Assembly: GCA_001825565.1 (NCBI GenBank)
Contig: MHXM01000098.1
Coordinates: forward strand, 3,735 to 22,274
Length of the DNA stretch: 18,540 bases
Direction of reading: 5' to 3'
Source of the DNA: Desulfuromonadaceae bacterium GWC2_58_13
Lineage (GTDB): Bacteria; Desulfobacterota; Desulfuromonadia; Desulfuromonadales; Trichloromonadaceae
In this document: piece after piece, positions 16,182-18,540 of the stretch
How the letters are laid out: every line of letters begins with the position of its first letter
How positions within the stretch are numbered: position 1 is the first letter of the stretch
Made by a program: the position numbers and the translations under genes
Notes under the pieces: model-generated
Seen by the model: the letters and a program-made list of their open reading frames with translations, nothing else
Told to the model about the DNA's origin: nothing
Database searches by the model: none

Positions 16182-16198
16182 TAATAAAAGGAACGCAC

Positions 16199-16675
16199 AT
16201 GTCCCAATCCATTCCCATGACCCTCGAAGGCTACCAGCGCCTTCAGGACGAACTCAAAAAGCTGATTCGCGTCGACCGTCCCAAGGTGGTCCAGGACATC
16301 GCCGAAGCGCGCGGCCATGGAGATCTCTCCGAAAACGCGGAATACGACGCCGCCAAGGATCGCCAGGGTTTCATTGAAGGACGGATCAAGGAACTCAACG
16401 ATAAAATTGCCCGTGCCCAGGTCATTAATCCATCGGAACTCGACACCGACAAGGTCGTTTTCGGCGCCACGGTGACCATTTTCGATGTCGATTCCGGCAA
16501 CGAAGTGACTTATCAGATCGTCGGCGAAGACGAGGCCGATCTGAAACAGGGTAAGATCTCGGTCACCTCACCGGTGGGCAAAGCCCTCATCGGCCATAAA
16601 CTCGATGACGAGGTGCGCATCAAGGTTCCGTCGGGCCTGCGTATCTATGAAATCATCGACATAAAATATGAATAA
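16199..16675 (+). CDS. greA: Transcription elongation factor GreA
   Basis: A 158-residue protein of exact GreA length. The N-terminal coiled coil (about 8-75) carries RGHGDLSENAEYDAAK with the tip acidic residues Asp 42 and Glu 45 that coordinate the second Mg ion in the RNA polymerase active site. The C-terminal FKBP-like domain includes PVGKALIGHKLDDE. GreA enters the RNA polymerase secondary channel and stimulates cleavage of backtracked RNA. The ATG at 16199 follows AAGGA with good spacing. It follows carB after 87 bases and a hairpin, a gene order I recall from Geobacter-like genomes, and precedes the DUF1858 gene by 15 bases. Confidence 0.96.
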   Translation: MSQSIPMTLEGYQRLQDELKKLIRVDRPKVVQDIAEARGHGDLSENAEYDAAKDRQGFIEGRIKELNDKIARAQVINPSELDTDKVVFGATVTIFDVDSGNEVTYQIVGEDEADLKQGKISVTSPVGKALIGHKLDDEVRIKVPSGLRIYEIIDIKYE

Positions 16676-16690
16676 CAAGGGAGTCGACGC

Positions 16691-16894
16691 ATGAGCCAGA
16701 AAATCACCAAAGACATGACGTTTCACCAGGTTATGCAGATGAGCCCGGAAGTCGTCAAAGTGCTGGGACAGTTTCGTCTCGGCTGCATTGGCTGCATGGG
16801 CGCGATGAACGAATCACTCGAACAGGGCGCCACGGCCCATGGCCTCGACGTCAACGAGCTGCTCAAGGCACTCAACGCCATTTTCGACAAGTAA
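16691..16894 (+). CDS. DUF1858 domain protein (redox-disulfide type)
   Basis: A 67-residue protein consisting almost entirely of a DUF1858 domain: ITKDMTFHQVMQMSPEVVKVL, then the CxxC motif GCIGC (Cys 32 and Cys 35), then a helical tail ending DVNELLKALNAIF. The family is also called the hybrid-cluster-protein-associated redox disulfide domain. It is frequent in anaerobes, and its molecular role is not established. A disulfide/thiol or metal-binding function is inferred from the CxxC. The ATG at 16691 has AAGGGAG 8 bases upstream. It lies 15 bases after greA and 12 before recG, so the three genes are very likely one transcript. No signal peptide or membrane segment is visible. Confidence 0.88.
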   Translation: MSQKITKDMTFHQVMQMSPEVVKVLGQFRLGCIGCMGAMNESLEQGATAHGLDVNELLKALNAIFDK

Positions 16895-16906
16895 AGGGGA
16901 GGGGAG

Positions 16907-18540
16907 ATGTCCCTGACTCCCTCCCGGCAACGGATCACGCAACTCATGTCGACCCCCCTGGAAACCATCCGGGGGGTCGGTCCCCGCCTCGCCGAAAAAC
17001 TCGCCAAACTCAACCTCCAAACGGTGGAGGATGCCCTTTACACCCTCCCTTTCCGCTACGAAGACCGCCGTCAATTGAAGAAAATCGCTCAGTTGAAACC
17101 GGGCTGTAGCGAAGTGTTTGCTGGCGAGATTACCTTTGCCGGGGAATCGGTAACCTCCCGCTCGCGAAAAAAACTTTTCGAAGTCATGGTGACCGACGGT
17201 ACCGGTCAGGTGGCGCTGAAATGGTTCCATTACCGAGGCGACTGGATGAAGAAACAGTTCGTGCAAGGTCGCAGGGCGGTCTTTATTGGCGAAATCAAAC
17301 GTTTCGGCGCCATCCGCGAGGTGCATCATCCCGATGTCGAATTTCTTTCGGAAGGATCTGAAGCCACTGAAACTTTACTAAACGATCCCTTAAACTTCGG
17401 CCGAATTCTGCCGGTTTATCCACTCACCGAAGGTCTGCCTCAGAAAACCCTGCGCAAGATCATGAAGGAAGTCGTCGACCAGTATGCGCCGCTGGCGACT
17501 ACCGCGATTCCTCCCGACATCGTGCAACGTCAGCAGCTGCTTCCCCTGTCCGAGGCTTTCCGCCAGGCGCACTGGCCCGACTCGGATGCGTCTCTGGACA
17601 AGTTGGACCAGGGAGCCGACGAAGCTCGTCGAACCCTGGTTTTCGACGAATTTTTCTTTCTCGAACTCGGCCTCGCCCTCAAGCGCCGGGGAATCGTCCT
17701 GGAAGAGGGGATTCCTTTTCAGGTGGCTCATACCTATACCCGGCCCCTGGCCAAACTCCTCCCTTTTCACCTCACCGCCGCCCAGCGCCGGGTGTTGGGC
17801 GAAATCAAGCAGGATCTCATGGCGCCTCACCCGATGAATCGCCTGGTGCAGGGGGATGTGGGATGCGGCAAGACCATCGTCGCCCTGATGGCGGCGCTCA
17901 TCGCCATTGAAAACCGGACTCAGGTGGCGGTGGTCGCGCCGACGGAAATCCTCGCTGAGCAACATTACCTGCAATTTCATCGCTGGCTTGAAGCCCTCGG
18001 CCTGCGCGCCGCGCTGCTGACCGGTTCGCAGGGAGGTAAAGAAAAAAAGGGCATCCTTGACGCCATCCGCAGCGGTGAAATTAACCTGGTGGTTGGTACT
18101 CATGCCCTGTTGCAGGAAGGAGTCGATTTTTTTCGGCTCGGCCTTGGCATCATCGACGAACAGCATCGCTTCGGGGTTCGCCAGCGAGGCATCCTCAAAC
18201 GCAAGGGGATCTCGCCCCATATTCTGGTCATGACCGCCACGCCCATCCCCCGCACCCTCTCCCTGACCCTTTACGGCGATCTGGCCCTGTCGGTCATCGA
18301 CGAACTGCCGCCGGGCCGCACGCCGGTCGTCACCAGGGTCATGACCGAGAATGCCCGCGAGCGGGCCTATGCTTTCATTAAAAAAGAAGCCGGGCAGGGG
18401 AGACAGGCCTACATCGTTTATCCGCTGGTCAAGGAATCGGAAAAATCCGACCTGCTGGCCGCCAGCGAAGGGGCCGCCCATCTGCAAGCCGAGGTTTTTC
18501 AAGAATTCAAGGTGGGATTGCTGCACGGCCAGATGAAGCC
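16907..18540 (+). CDS. recG: ATP-dependent DNA helicase RecG (3' end cut off by window)
   Basis: An open frame from ATG 16907 to the window end gives 544 residues; RecG is usually about 690-780. The N-terminal wedge region opens with LETIRGVGPRLAEKL, the usual RecG start, followed by the OB-fold part (about 60-160). Helicase motif I is GDVGCGKT (316-323), motif Ia APTEILAEQH, motif II DEQH (417-420), and motif III TATPIPRTL. Motifs V-VI lie beyond the edge. RecG reverses stalled replication forks and processes R-loops and Holliday junctions. Motif I has Cys 320 where Ser is usual; the P-loop Gly, Lys and Thr are kept. A purine-rich AAGGGGAGGGGAG directly precedes the ATG. The gene follows the DUF1858 gene by 12 bases. 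Confidence 0.95.
   Translation, partial: MSLTPSRQRITQLMSTPLETIRGVGPRLAEKLAKLNLQTVEDALYTLPFRYEDRRQLKKIAQLKPGCSEVFAGEITFAGESVTSRSRKKLFEVMVTDGTGQVALKWFHYRGDWMKKQFVQGRRAVFIGEIKRFGAIREVHHPDVEFLSEGSEATETLLNDPLNFGRILPVYPLTEGLPQKTLRKIMKEVVDQYAPLATTAIPPDIVQRQQLLPLSEAFRQAHWPDSDASLDKLDQGADEARRTLVFDEFFFLELGLALKRRGIVLEEGIPFQVAHTYTRPLAKLLPFHLTAAQRRVLGEIKQDLMAPHPMNRLVQGDVGCGKTIVALMAALIAIENRTQVAVVAPTEILAEQHYLQFHRWLEALGLRAALLTGSQGGKEKKGILDAIRSGEINLVVGTHALLQEGVDFFRLGLGIIDEQHRFGVRQRGILKRKGISPHILVMTATPIPRTLSLTLYGDLALSVIDELPPGRTPVVTRVMTENARERAYAFIKKEAGQGRQAYIVYPLVKESEKSDLLAASEGAAHLQAEVFQEFKVGLLHGQMK

Noticed and set aside
17390..18526. 378-codon minus-strand frame
   Set aside because: Antisense to recG, whose helicase motifs are clear on the plus strand.
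1..18540. Mobile element, phage, toxin-antitoxin or defence genes
   Set aside because: Every coding region of size is accounted for by recognised housekeeping or signalling genes; no integrase, transposase, tRNA or att-like repeats were seen.

Overview
This window reads as a chromosomal housekeeping segment of a Gram-negative, probably anaerobic bacterium. My best placement is the Desulfuromonadales/Geobacter-Pelobacter part of the former Deltaproteobacteria. The clues are the gene order pyrR-pyrB-pyrC-carA-carB-greA, a large hybrid kinase with a haem-c-type periplasmic DUF3365 sensor, a DUF1858 CxxC mini-protein, and a small four-cysteine protein of a type I associate with Geobacter-like genomes. 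The placement is inference from gene content; no rRNA or other marker gene is present.

Layout. Positions 1-548 hold the C-terminal part of a class II aldolase/adducin-family protein, cut by the window edge. A gene-poor stretch follows. Its AT-rich end carries a -10 box and a perfect 9-bp palindrome just ahead of a hybrid histidine kinase (940-3669; sensor, HisKA/HATPase, two receivers and an HPt). Convergent to it on the minus strand are a small Cys-rich protein (3692-3925) and a long-chain acyl-CoA synthetase (3975-5840). A divergent promoter region (5841-6071) separates these from lepA-lepB (elongation factor 4 and signal peptidase I).

From 8576 a strong sigma-70-type promoter opens the pyrimidine operon. 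Its leader contains a complete PyrR attenuator: the conserved PyrR-binding loop, a competing antiterminator and a 12-bp intrinsic terminator. The operon then runs pyrR, pyrB, pyrC, carA, carB. The three enzyme activities encoded (glutamine-dependent carbamoyl phosphate synthetase, aspartate transcarbamylase, dihydroorotase) make dihydroorotate from glutamine, bicarbonate, ATP and aspartate. PyrR is expected to shut the operon down when UMP/UTP is high. A heptad-based inverted repeat sits between carA and carB.

A GC-rich hairpin follows carB. Then come greA (transcript-cleavage factor), a DUF1858 protein and the N-terminal three quarters of recG, closely spaced and probably co-transcribed. The right edge cuts recG.

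I saw no rRNA, tRNA, CRISPR array, insertion sequence or phage gene, and no convincing undescribed multi-gene system. The most interesting items are regulatory or small: the PyrR leader, the carA/carB repeat, the missed-size Cys-rich gene, the kinase-leader palindrome and a hairpin that may couple pyrR and pyrB translation.
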